Made by a program: the position numbers and the translations under genes. The notes under the pieces are model-generated. The model searched no databases. It saw only the letters and a list, made by a program, of their open reading frames with translations, and was not told the origin of the DNA. From positions 488,553 through 552,552 of the forward strand of contig CABHOY010000075.1 of assembly GCA_902168105.1 (NCBI GenBank): DNA of 64,000 nucleotides, written 5' to 3'. Source of the stretch: an uncultured Flavihumibacter sp. GTDB taxonomy: Bacteria > Bacteroidota > Bacteroidia > Chitinophagales > Chitinophagaceae. Shown here in pieces: positions 9,116 to 17,085 of the stretch; the first letter of the stretch is position 1; every line of letters begins with the position of its first letter.

Positions 9116-9874
9116 ATGTCCTGGAACGCAGAATTATATAAGGAAAAGCATGCTTTTGTATTCGGTCATGGCAATAGCCTGATCGAATGGCTGGAACCAA
9201 AGGAAGGGGAGAACATCCTCGACCTGGGTTGCGGTACCGGCGAGCTGACATCGCAGATAGCAGCGAGTGGAGCAAAGGTGACAGGACTGGATAGTTCTGC
9301 CAGCATGATAGCCAGCGCAAAACAGCATTTTCCGGACGTAACTTTCAAAGTGGCGGATGCTACTTCCTTTTCATTGCCGGAAACATTCGATGCGGTATTC
9401 TCTAACGCCACCCTGCATTGGGTACGCCAGAAGGAAAAGGCGCTGGACCGCATCTGGAATCACCTGAAGCCCGGCGGGCGACTGGTGCTGGAAATGGGAG
9501 GTAAAGGGAATGTGGACGACATTATGGGAGCGCTGGAAAAAGCGATGCAAAACAAAGGTTATAGCTATAAAGCATTCTGGTATTTCCCTTCCGTAGGAGA
9601 GTATACATCCCTGCTGGAAGAATATGGTTTCAGAGTGAACCAGGTACATTACTTTGACCGTGAAACTGAACTGGCAGACCCTGAGAACGCAATTGTAGAA
9701 TGGCTGCAGATGTTCGGCGCACATTTCTTTGAACAGGTACCGGAGCAGGACAGGCTGCCTATCCTGCAGGAGGCACAGGAAGCATTACGTGCTACTAACT
9801 TCCGCGATGGTAAATGGTACTCGAAGTATGTGCGTTTACGTGTAAAAGCAGAAAAAATTAATTCGGATCTTTAA
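9116..9874 (+). CDS. SAM-dependent methyltransferase, trans-aconitate methyltransferase-like
   Basis: This 252-residue class I methyltransferase binds S-adenosylmethionine through NILDLGCGTGELTSQ near residues 33-47, the acidic GLDSSASMI near 57 and the post-I motif FSNATLHWV near 98-106. Its length, N-terminus (MSWNAELY) and NATLHW motif resemble E. coli Tam, the trans-aconitate 2-methyltransferase. It lies between leuC (10 bp gap) and leuD (38 bp gap) on the same strand, where dicarboxylic intermediates chemically close to trans-aconitate are made. I infer a link to isopropylmalate or isopropylmaleate; the sequence alone does not fix the substrate. Other Tam-like methyltransferases act on unrelated small acids. 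Confidence 0.75.
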   Translation: MSWNAELYKEKHAFVFGHGNSLIEWLEPKEGENILDLGCGTGELTSQIAASGAKVTGLDSSASMIASAKQHFPDVTFKVADATSFSLPETFDAVFSNATLHWVRQKEKALDRIWNHLKPGGRLVLEMGGKGNVDDIMGALEKAMQNKGYSYKAFWYFPSVGEYTSLLEEYGFRVNQVHYFDRETELADPENAIVEWLQMFGAHFFEQVPEQDRLPILQEAQEALRATNFRDGKWYSKYVRLRVKAEKINSDL

Positions 9875-9912
9875 CTAGTAAAATGAAAGACCTTCCCCGG
9901 AAGGCTATTAAT

Positions 9913-10512
9913 ATGAGTAAGAATTTTCAACACCTGGTTTCCACCGCAGTTCCTATTGCGATAGAAAATATTGATACTGATCAGATCATCCCTGCCCGAT
10001 TCCTGAAAGCAACTACAAGGGATGGCTTTGGAGAAAATCTTTTCCGTGACTGGCGTTTTGAAAGCAACAATGAGCCTAAGAAGGACTTTGTGCTGAACAA
10101 TCCGATCTACAAAGGCGAGATCCTGGTAGGAGGTAAGAACTTCGGTTGTGGTTCCTCCCGTGAACATGCTGCCTGGGCTATCGGCGATTACGGTTTCAAA
10201 GTAGTGATCAGCAGCTTCTTTGCTGACATCTTTAAGAACAATGCACTGAACAATTTTATCCTGCCTATCCAGGTGACTGACGAGTTCCTGGACAAGATCT
10301 TTTCTGCCATCGAAAAGGACCCTGCTACTCAACTGGAAGTAGACCTGGAAAAGCAGTCACTAAAGATCACTGCAAGTGGCGAAGAAGCGCATTTCGACAT
10401 CAATCCTTACAAAAAAGCCTGTCTCATCAACGGCTATGATGATATTGACTACCTGTTGAGCCTTCGTAAAGAAATCGAAACCTACGAAGCCGGCCGCGAG
10501 TTTAATTTTTAA
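9913..10512 (+). CDS. leuD: 3-isopropylmalate dehydratase small subunit
   Basis: LeuD supplies the swivelling domain of isopropylmalate dehydratase and works as a complex with LeuC. The motifs IENIDTDQIIPARFLK near the N-terminus and NFGCGSSREHAAWA near residue 77 are diagnostic. I chose the ATG at 9913 (MSKNFQHLVS), which gives 199 residues and the usual family N-terminus; an in-frame ATG at 9883 would add ten residues of atypical sequence. The gene follows the methyltransferase by 38 bp and is separated from leuB by a 99-bp gap that can fold into nested stems. Confidence 0.96.
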   Translation: MSKNFQHLVSTAVPIAIENIDTDQIIPARFLKATTRDGFGENLFRDWRFESNNEPKKDFVLNNPIYKGEILVGGKNFGCGSSREHAAWAIGDYGFKVVISSFFADIFKNNALNNFILPIQVTDEFLDKIFSAIEKDPATQLEVDLEKQSLKITASGEEAHFDINPYKKACLINGYDDIDYLLSLRKEIETYEAGREFNF

Positions 10513-10514
10513 CA

Positions 10515-10584
10515 TTTTACTTCAGCCGTTTCGCCGTACTTTTCGCAGGAACGGCTGATAGCTGTGGTATACAACGAAGTAAAA
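10515..10584 (+). other. Nested inverted repeats between leuD and leuB
   Basis: An inner stem CAGCCGTT/AACGGCTG pairs 10523-10530 with 10550-10557. An outer arm TTTTACTTC at 10515-10523 is matched by GAAGTAAAA at 10576-10584. Together they could form a bulged hairpin that partly ends transcription or protects the upstream message and so sets leuCD against leuBA output. No T-run follows, so full termination is unlikely. Confidence 0.45.
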
Positions 10585-10611
10585 CATCAATTCAAATCAA
10601 CTGTAAACTAA

Positions 10612-11691
10612 ATGGGCGTAGACAAAAAGATACTGGTAATTCCCGGTGATGGTATAGGACAAGAGGTGACTGCATGGGGACAGAAAGTACTACAAACAAT
10701 TGCTGAAAACTACAAGCACAACTTTGTTTTTGAAGAAGGCATAATGGGGCATGTTGCAATCGAAGCTACCGGTAATCCGCTGCCTGACGAAACATTGGAA
10801 AAAGCCCGCAAAAGCGATGCGATCCTGTTCGGTGCTATCGGTCATGCCAAATATGACAACGATCCTACGCTGAAAGTACGTCCTGAACAGGGGCTGCTGA
10901 AGATCCGTAAAGAGCTGGGCTTATACGCCAATCTGCGGCCTATCAAGTTGTTTGATGAATTGCTGGAAGCATCCAGCATCAAACCGGAAATACTCCGTGG
11001 GGCAGATATCCTGTTCTTCCGTGAGCTGACCGGCGATGTATACTTCGGTGAAAAGAAACGTTCCGAAGACCGTAATACTGCTTCTGACCTGATGATCTAT
11101 CATCGTTATGAAGTAGAACGTATTGCCCGTAAAGCATATGAAGCAGCACGCAGCCGTCGTAAGAAGCTGTGCTCTGTAGATAAAGCGAATGTACTGGAAT
11201 CAAGCCGTCTGTGGCGCGAGGTAGTACAGGAACTGGCAAAGGAATATTCCGATGTGGAAACAGAACATATGTTCATAGACAATGCTGCTATGCAGCTGGT
11301 GAAGGACCCTAAACGTTTTGATGTAGTGCTAACAGCAAACCTGTTCGGCGACATCCTGACCGATGAAGCATCACAGATCGCTGGTTCTATGGGTATGCTG
11401 GCATCTGCTTCTGTGGGCGACAGCACTGGTTTCTACGAGCCTATTCATGGTTCCGCGCATGACATCGCAGGTAAGGGCATTGCCAATCCATTGGCATCTA
11501 TCCTGTCGGCTGCGCTGATGCTGGACATTTCTTTCGGACTGAAAACAGAATCACTGCGTGTGATCAAGGCCGTAGAAGCAACATTGAAACAAGGCTTCCG
11601 TACTATGGATATTGCGAATAAACATACGGAAAATCATCTGGTAATGGGTACAGATGCAATGGGTGCAAAAGTGCTGGAAAATCTGAACTAG
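10612..11691 (+). CDS. leuB: 3-isopropylmalate dehydrogenase
   Basis: LeuB oxidises and decarboxylates 3-isopropylmalate with NAD to give 2-ketoisocaproate. The 359-residue protein starts with the family pattern KKILVIPGDGIGQEVTAWG, has the arginine-rich substrate loop KVRPEQGLLKIRKELGLYANLRP near residues 88-111, the ELTGDVYFGEK motif near 139 and the NAD site GSAHDIAGKGIANP near 280. It is full length. It is the fourth gene of the leu operon and precedes leuA by 58 bp. Confidence 0.97.
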   Translation: MGVDKKILVIPGDGIGQEVTAWGQKVLQTIAENYKHNFVFEEGIMGHVAIEATGNPLPDETLEKARKSDAILFGAIGHAKYDNDPTLKVRPEQGLLKIRKELGLYANLRPIKLFDELLEASSIKPEILRGADILFFRELTGDVYFGEKKRSEDRNTASDLMIYHRYEVERIARKAYEAARSRRKKLCSVDKANVLESSRLWREVVQELAKEYSDVETEHMFIDNAAMQLVKDPKRFDVVLTANLFGDILTDEASQIAGSMGMLASASVGDSTGFYEPIHGSAHDIAGKGIANPLASILSAALMLDISFGLKTESLRVIKAVEATLKQGFRTMDIANKHTENHLVMGTDAMGAKVLENLN

Positions 11692-11749
11692 TTCTTTCAA
11701 CACAATTGCCTGATTTAAGTAAATTCTCCAATAACACAAATAATTTAAG

Positions 11750-13258
11750 ATGAGCGATAAAAATCGTGTATACGTCTTCGATACTACTCTCCGTGACGGT
11801 GAACAGGTGCCTGGTTGTCAGCTGACCACTGTTGAAAAGATCGAGGTCGCTAAAGAGTTGGAAGCGCTGGGAGTAGATGTTATTGAAGCCGGGTTTCCTA
11901 TCTCCAGCCCCGGCGATTTCCAGAGCGTGGTTGAAATATCCAAAGCGGTAAGTGAGCCGGTGATCTGTGCACTGACACGTGCAAACACAATGGATATCGA
12001 TGCTGCTGCTGAAGCACTCCGCTTTGCAAAACGTAAGCGTATCCATACAGGTATCGGAGCATCCGATATGCATATCAAATATAAATTCAACAGCACACGT
12101 GAAGACATTCTGAAACGTGCAGTAGATGCTGTGAAGTATGCCCGCAAGTATGTGGATGATATTGAATTCTATGCAGAAGATGCAGGCCGTGCGGATAACG
12201 AGTACCTGGCTAAAATGATCGAAGCGGTAATTGCTGCAGGTGCAACCGTAGTGAACATTCCTGATACGAATGGTTACTGCCTGCCTGACCAGTATGGCGC
12301 TAAGATCAAATACCTGATGGATAACGTATCCAACATTGATAAAGCGATCATCTCCGTGCATTGCCATAATGACCTGGGTCTGGCTACCGCCAATACTATT
12401 GCAGGTGTTATGAACGGCGCACGCCAGGTAGAATGTACCATCAATGGTATCGGTGAACGTGCCGGTAATACTTCTCTGGAAGAAGTAGCGATGATCCTGA
12501 AAACCCATCATGGATTGGGTTACCACACAGGTATCAATTCAAAACGTATCTATGGTATCAGCAATATGGTTGAAACAATGATGCGTATGCCGGTACAGGC
12601 TAACAAGGCGATCATTGGCCGTAATGCTTTCGCGCACAGTTCCGGTATTCACCAGGATGGTGTGTTGAAACATCGTGAGAACTACGAGATCCTGAATCCT
12701 GAGGACGTAGGTATACCATCTAACTCTATCATCCTGACTGCACGTAGTGGCCGTCATGCCCTGAAGCATCATCTGGAGCGTCTTGGTTATAAACTGGATA
12801 AAGTAAACCTGGATGAAGTATATCAGCGCTTCCTTGTAATAGCCGATCAGAAGAAGGATATTAACGACGCTGATCTGCAGGAACTGATGGGTGATGGCGA
12901 TGATAAGAACTATGATGATAAAGCGATCAAAGTAACATTGCTGCAGGTAGTATGCGGCGATCCGCTGCGCCCGATGGCTACTGTGAAACTGAAGATCAAC
13001 GGCGAAGAAAAAGAAGCCAGTTCCGCAGGTAATGGTCCTGTAGATGCAGCTATCAACGCTATTCACGAGATCATCAAAGACGAGATAGATATTGATGAAT
13101 TCAATATCCAGTCTATGCGTGGTGGTAGTAAAGATGTGAGCAAAGTGAACATGCGTGTAAAACATAATGGCCAGTCTTATTATGGCTATGGTTATTCTAC
13201 CGACATCGTGAATGCCTCTATGCATGCGTATGTAGATGCCCTGAACAAGATCTATTAA
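11750..13258 (+). CDS. leuA: 2-isopropylmalate synthase
   Basis: LeuA condenses acetyl-CoA with 2-ketoisovalerate, the committed step of leucine synthesis. The catalytic TIM barrel starts VFDTTLRDGEQVPGCQLT and includes SVHCHNDLGLATAN near residue 202, with metal-binding histidines, and the GNTSLEEV motif. The C-terminal part (about 380-502) is the LeuA dimerisation and leucine-feedback domain, as seen in NGPVDAAINAIHEI and the repeated GGSKDVSKVNM region. At 502 residues it is the usual length for the bacterial short form. It closes the operon and is followed within 20 bp by a strong terminator. Confidence 0.96.
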   Translation: MSDKNRVYVFDTTLRDGEQVPGCQLTTVEKIEVAKELEALGVDVIEAGFPISSPGDFQSVVEISKAVSEPVICALTRANTMDIDAAAEALRFAKRKRIHTGIGASDMHIKYKFNSTREDILKRAVDAVKYARKYVDDIEFYAEDAGRADNEYLAKMIEAVIAAGATVVNIPDTNGYCLPDQYGAKIKYLMDNVSNIDKAIISVHCHNDLGLATANTIAGVMNGARQVECTINGIGERAGNTSLEEVAMILKTHHGLGYHTGINSKRIYGISNMVETMMRMPVQANKAIIGRNAFAHSSGIHQDGVLKHRENYEILNPEDVGIPSNSIILTARSGRHALKHHLERLGYKLDKVNLDEVYQRFLVIADQKKDINDADLQELMGDGDDKNYDDKAIKVTLLQVVCGDPLRPMATVKLKINGEEKEASSAGNGPVDAAINAIHEIIKDEIDIDEFNIQSMRGGSKDVSKVNMRVKHNGQSYYGYGYSTDIVNASMHAYVDALNKIY

Positions 13259-13277
13259 GCACCATTGATATGAATGT

Positions 13278-13308
13278 AAATGCCCTGTCGACCGACAGGG
13301 CATTTTTT
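13278..13308. terminator. Terminator of the leu operon
   Basis: A 13-bp perfect stem (13278-13290 with 13293-13305) is followed by a run of six T bases. It starts 19 bp after the leuA stop. The stop codon of the convergent dipeptidase gene touches its right edge, so it may serve both strands. Confidence 0.88.
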
Positions 13309-14026
13309 ATTTTAGTTCTTCAAAAGGAATATTCATCAGGGGAAATCGTTTATGATCTTTCAGATAATAATGCCACCATTCAGTAGTTAGTGGTGCAAAC
13401 CCATGCTGTTCCATAATATCGCGTAACAAAGCTCTGTTGGCTGTTACAGCAGGATCAGGTGCTGCATAATCATGATGTGCTTTTTCAGTGAAGTCGTCAT
13501 AGCCGGTTGGCATGGGAAGAGGCTTTCCGGTATGCAGGTCTATAATAGTGATGTCTACCGCAGCACCACGGTTATGTCCGGAACCCGCATGAGGATCAGC
13601 TGCGTAGCGGTCGTCCGGTACTATCTCCCACATCATCTCTGTTACGCTGTAGGGACGATAGCCATCAAATATCAGTAAGCCCAATCCTTTTTTATTCAAT
13701 TCCAGTTGCACTTCCTTCAATGCTTTAGCTGCAGGCAAACGCAGGTAGACAGCGGCATAGGGATATAATATCTTGTGTGTAAAATTAGCTGTAGTAGCAT
13801 AACGTACGTCCTTGCGGATGTTGGGGATATAAGTTGTAATATCTACCAGGACCTGGTTGCTGTCTGCTGCCACAAGTTCCTTATACAGCGTTACCGTATT
13901 GACCACAGGCAAGCCATATTTATTCAATGGGATTTTTTGTGCATATGCCGTGGGAATAATGTTTGTCAGCATGACATATAAGAGTAAAATAGCTGCCTTT
14001 ATGGGAGACCGGTAATTGATTTTCAA
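13307..14026 (-). CDS. Secreted D-Ala-D-Ala dipeptidase (VanX family)
   Basis: VanX-type enzymes are zinc peptidases that split D-alanyl-D-alanine. The zinc and catalytic residues are visible as SGHNRGAAVDITI near residue 148 (SxHxxGxAxD) and EWWHYYL near 217 (the catalytic Glu and third zinc ligand). A signal peptide of about 29 residues ends AYAQ, so it is exported and more likely a peptidoglycan-recycling enzyme than a resistance factor; no vanH, vanA or vanRS genes are nearby. The only sensible start is a TTG at 14024-14026, preceded by AAAGAG; no in-frame ATG lies upstream before a stop, and the next ATG would destroy the signal peptide. Confidence 0.88.
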   Translation of the reverse strand: MKINYRSPIKAAILLLYVMLTNIIPTAYAQKIPLNKYGLPVVNTVTLYKELVAADSNQVLVDITTYIPNIRKDVRYATTANFTHKILYPYAAVYLRLPAAKALKEVQLELNKKGLGLLIFDGYRPYSVTEMMWEIVPDDRYAADPHAGSGHNRGAAVDITIIDLHTGKPLPMPTGYDDFTEKAHHDYAAPDPAVTANRALLRDIMEQHGFAPLTTEWWHYYLKDHKRFPLMNIPFEELK

Positions 14027-14106
14027 CTCTTTTTTATTTAAATATTCATAAATATGGTAATAAAGTACAAATTACTGGTAAAAAAGGATAGCTTTTACCT
14101 TCTGAA

Positions 14107-14127
14107 AAGGGTTATTTTAGAACCCTT
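14107..14127 (+). promoter_or_regulatory. Inverted repeat before the fucose operon
   Basis: AAGGGTT at 14107-14113 is mirrored by AACCCTT at 14121-14127 with a 7-base spacer, ending 14 bp before the first ATG of the operon. Its place fits an operator or a small leader hairpin. No regulator gene is adjacent to indicate which protein might bind it. Confidence 0.4.
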
Positions 14128-14141
14128 AAATAAGACAAATT

Positions 14142-14924
14142 ATGAACCTGTTTAGATTAGACAACAAAGTGGCTGTGATCACCGGCGGTGGCAGCGGCAT
14201 AGGACAGGCAATTGCGAAGGTATTTGCAGCCCAGGGCGCCAATGTGCATATCCTTGAGCTGAACGAGGACGGAGGTAAGCAAACAGCGGCAGACATCGCT
14301 GCAGCAGGAGGGAAGGCGCAGGTGCATGGCTGTAACGTCGCCCAGCAATCATCTGTAGTGGCTACTATGGATGCTATCATTGCAGCTGCGGGACGTATTG
14401 ACATCCTGGTGAACTGTGCGGGCATTGCACATGTAGGTAAGCTGGAAACCACTACGGAAGAAGATCTGGACAGGGTATATAATGTGAATGTGAAGGGTAC
14501 TTACAACTGTATGTATGCAGTAATAAAACAAATGAAAGCGCAGAAAGCCGGTGTGATCCTGAACATCGCGTCTATCGCATCCAGTGTGGGTATTCCTGAC
14601 AGGTTCGCTTATTCTATGAGTAAGGGAGCGGTATTGACCATGACGCTTTCTGTAGCGAAAGATTATATCCAGGACGGTATCCGTTGTAACTGTGTGTCTC
14701 CTGCACGTGTGCATACACCTTTTGTTGACGGGTTCATTGCAAAGAACTATCCTGGCAAAGAACAGGAAATGTTTGATAAACTGTCTAAAACACAACCGAT
14801 AGGACGTATGGCGAAACCGGATGAGGTAGGTACGCTGGCATTATACCTGTGCGCTGATGAAGCAGGTTTCATTACAGGTTGCGACTATCCGCTGGATGGT
14901 GGATTTATCAGGCTGAATAATTAA
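14142..14924 (+). CDS. SDR oxidoreductase, probable 2-keto-3-deoxy-L-fuconate dehydrogenase
   Basis: This 260-residue short-chain dehydrogenase has the cofactor motif TGGGSGIGQAIA near residue 15, NCAGIAHVG near 90 and the catalytic Ser and YSMSK near 152-156 (Tyr and Lys). It opens a seven-gene + strand unit with an FAH hydrolase, a DUF718 mutarotase, an amidohydrolase lactonase, a second SDR and FucP. In the non-phosphorylated L-fucose route known from Xanthomonas, one SDR oxidises L-fucose and another oxidises 2-keto-3-deoxy-L-fuconate to the 2,4-diketo acid that an FAH enzyme cleaves. I assign this one to the later step from its position beside the hydrolase; the assignment of the two SDRs could be reversed. 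Confidence 0.75.
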   Translation: MNLFRLDNKVAVITGGGSGIGQAIAKVFAAQGANVHILELNEDGGKQTAADIAAAGGKAQVHGCNVAQQSSVVATMDAIIAAAGRIDILVNCAGIAHVGKLETTTEEDLDRVYNVNVKGTYNCMYAVIKQMKAQKAGVILNIASIASSVGIPDRFAYSMSKGAVLTMTLSVAKDYIQDGIRCNCVSPARVHTPFVDGFIAKNYPGKEQEMFDKLSKTQPIGRMAKPDEVGTLALYLCADEAGFITGCDYPLDGGFIRLNN

Positions 14925-15006
14925 GAATTACAAAATGTAGTTACGAATGGCGGATTAGTTATATTCGTAATTCACATTCTTAATTCCGAAAATAATGCAC
15001 AATTCC

Positions 15007-15756
15007 ATGAAAGCTTGGCCATTATTACTTTCAGCAACGTTATTCTTTGCCTGCCAGGAGCAACAGCAACGATCATCTAACGAAATAGAAGATACTTCTT
15101 CTGCGGGAGAAGCCTTCCAGCCGGCAAAAGCAGCGGGAAAGGTGACGGTTTCCTTTCCGGTGACGGATACTACGGAAATCAAGATCCTCTTTGAACTGGA
15201 TGGGAAGACAAAGGAAAAAAGCTTTGAGCTGCCACTGGCGAAAGACCTTGAAGAGAAAGACCTCTATCGCCTGGTATGGGATAAGCCTAACAGCTGTTAC
15301 ATTGGAGTGCTGAAGCAGAAAAATGGGACCCGGTACTATCACGCAAGTGTGGATGACAGGGGATATCTGCAGATCAACCATGTAGGAACACCACCGGCAG
15401 GTGTATGGCAGTTTGCAGAGAATAAGATGGGATTGGGGAAAGTAACTGTATCTACTAAGAACAAACTGGAAGACAGCTACAAAAAGAGCGTGCAGTCCGG
15501 CAGGATAATAGCAGATTTTATTGTCAGGGTTATACCGCTGGAAAGGAAAGATTCTGTACATGTCTACGCTGAATTCGGTGGCGCCAACAGGACCTTCTCA
15601 CAGCCGGTTCCAGAAGGCTTTAAACCAGGCCTACTTGTTTCTGCAGATAATCCGGCACAATGTTCCTTTGTATTGGAGCATGATGGTAAGCTGACTCCTA
15701 TAGCAGAGATCGCGGTAGAAGGCGGGCATTTACAGATCAACAATTTAATAAGATAA
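15007..15756 (+). CDS. Lipoprotein of unknown function inside the fucose operon
   Basis: The product has a short signal sequence ending in the lipobox LFFAC, so it is predicted to be a lipid-anchored envelope protein of about 249 residues. A Ser/Glu/Gln-rich spacer follows the cysteine. The remainder is beta-rich with two similar-looking halves (both have VTVSxxxTxxIxxxF-like strands and a GYLQIN or GHLQINN ending), which suggests an internal duplication. I do not recognise the family. An alternative ATG at 14995 would add four residues; I prefer 15007 because it places the basic residue next to the hydrophobic core. It lies between the SDR and the FAH gene, so a role in sugar handling at the envelope is possible but unproven. 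Confidence 0.65.
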   Translation: MKAWPLLLSATLFFACQEQQQRSSNEIEDTSSAGEAFQPAKAAGKVTVSFPVTDTTEIKILFELDGKTKEKSFELPLAKDLEEKDLYRLVWDKPNSCYIGVLKQKNGTRYYHASVDDRGYLQINHVGTPPAGVWQFAENKMGLGKVTVSTKNKLEDSYKKSVQSGRIIADFIVRVIPLERKDSVHVYAEFGGANRTFSQPVPEGFKPGLLVSADNPAQCSFVLEHDGKLTPIAEIAVEGGHLQINNLIR

Positions 15757-15814
15757 CAACATGTGCTGCGAAAGCAGCCATTACATAAGCAACAAGTAAA
15801 CAGCAATTTTTTAT

Positions 15815-16666
15815 ATGAAACTGATCAGATTTGGTTTACCAGGTGCAGAAAAGCCGGGTATAGTAACAGAAGCAGGTACATTCGATGTAAGTGCATTTGG
15901 AGAAGACTTTGGCGAAAAGTTCTTTGAGACGGATGGTCTACAACGCCTGGCTGCATGGTGGGAAAAAAACAGCGGCAGCTGTGCACAGGTACCGGCAGGT
16001 ACCCGCCTGGGACCTTGCGTACAAAGGCCTTCCAAGATCATTTGTATCGGGTTGAACTATGCTGACCATGCGAAGGAAACCAATGCGCAGATCCCTGCAG
16101 AACCTATTGTATTCTTTAAGAGTACATCTGCACTGGTAGGCCCTAATGATGATCTGATCATCCCCCGTAACAGCGAAAAAACCGACTGGGAAGTAGAACT
16201 GGTTGTTGTGATCGGCAAGAAAGCCAGTTATGTGGAAGAGAAAGATGCGCTGAACTATGTAGCAGGTTATGCATTGCATAACGACTACAGCGAACGTGCT
16301 TTCCAGCTGGAACGCGGCGGACAATGGGTAAAAGGAAAGAGTAACGATACTTTCGCTCCACTGGGCCCATGGCTGGCTACGCAGGACGAAATCAAAGACG
16401 TGAATAATCTGCGTCTCTGGCTGACTGTAAATGGCAAGACCATGCAGGACGGCACCACTGCTAACCTGATCTTCAAAATACCTTTCCTGGTATCTTATTT
16501 AAGCCAGTTCATGACACTGCTTCCGGGCGATGTGATCTCGACCGGTACACCTGCAGGTGTAGGACTGGGTATGAACCCACAGGTTTATATTAAACCAGGC
16601 GATGTGATCGAACTGGGTATTGATGGATTAGGCAGCTCCAAACAAACGGCTGTTGCGTATAAATAG
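15815..16666 (+). CDS. FAH-family hydrolase, probable 2,4-diketo-3-deoxy-L-fuconate hydrolase
   Basis: FAH-family enzymes cleave C-C bonds in beta-diketo acids using a metal ion. The 283-residue protein has the family block KIICIGLNYADHAKE near residue 74, the metal ligands in DWEVELVVVIGKKA near 123 and the closing GDVISTGTPAGVGLG near 243. In the oxidative L-fucose pathway such an enzyme splits 2,4-diketo-3-deoxy-L-fuconate into pyruvate and lactate. The mutarotase gene starts 5 bp after its stop, so they are certainly co-transcribed. The general family call is secure; the specific substrate is inferred from the operon. Confidence 0.88.
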   Translation: MKLIRFGLPGAEKPGIVTEAGTFDVSAFGEDFGEKFFETDGLQRLAAWWEKNSGSCAQVPAGTRLGPCVQRPSKIICIGLNYADHAKETNAQIPAEPIVFFKSTSALVGPNDDLIIPRNSEKTDWEVELVVVIGKKASYVEEKDALNYVAGYALHNDYSERAFQLERGGQWVKGKSNDTFAPLGPWLATQDEIKDVNNLRLWLTVNGKTMQDGTTANLIFKIPFLVSYLSQFMTLLPGDVISTGTPAGVGLGMNPQVYIKPGDVIELGIDGLGSSKQTAVAYK

Positions 16667-16671
16667 ACATT

Positions 16672-17004
16672 ATGAAACGTTACTGTCTGGCGCTGGACCT
16701 GGTCAATGACCCGGTCCTGATCGCCGAATATGAAGCGTACCATCGCAAAATATGGCCTGAAATACAAAAGAGCATCGTTGATAGCGGTATCACCAATATG
16801 GAGATATATCGCATCATGGATCGCCTTTTTATGATCATGGAAGTGAACGATAGTTTCTCCTTTGATGCAAAAGGTGCGGCAGATGCTGCTAATCCTAAAG
16901 TACAGGAGTGGGAGCAGCTGATGTGGAAGTATCAGAAGGCTTTACCGGTGGCCAAACCCGGCGAAAAATGGCTGATGATGGACAAGATCTTTTCATTACA
17001 TTGA
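16672..17004 (+). CDS. L-fucose/L-rhamnose mutarotase (RhaM/DUF718 family)
   Basis: The 110-residue protein matches the RhaM/DUF718 fold: RYCLALDLVNDPVLIAEYEAYHRKIWPEI contains the family HxxxWPE-like catalytic His, followed by GITNMEIYRI and a C-terminal WLMMDKIFSL tail. Family members interconvert the alpha and beta anomers of 6-deoxy sugars so that dehydrogenases receive the correct form. It starts 5 bp downstream of the FAH gene and 81 bp before the lactonase. With FucP in the same unit, L-fucose is the more likely sugar than L-rhamnose. Confidence 0.85.
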   Translation: MKRYCLALDLVNDPVLIAEYEAYHRKIWPEIQKSIVDSGITNMEIYRIMDRLFMIMEVNDSFSFDAKGAADAANPKVQEWEQLMWKYQKALPVAKPGEKWLMMDKIFSLH

Positions 17005-17085
17005 GTAAACAGGAAACAGGAAATAGAAAACAGAAAGGAAGTATAGCTTATACCACTGAGAAGGAAGATAAACCGTTATGAAATA

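Noticed and set aside
11603..12526. Long - strand open frame opposite leuA
   Set aside because: It is a shadow of the well-supported leuA frame and has no family resemblance, with cysteine- and histidine-rich composition typical of antisense frames.
12539..13303. Second long - strand open frame opposite the 3' part of leuA
   Set aside because: It runs antisense to conserved LeuA sequence and includes the terminator region; no start context or motif supports it.
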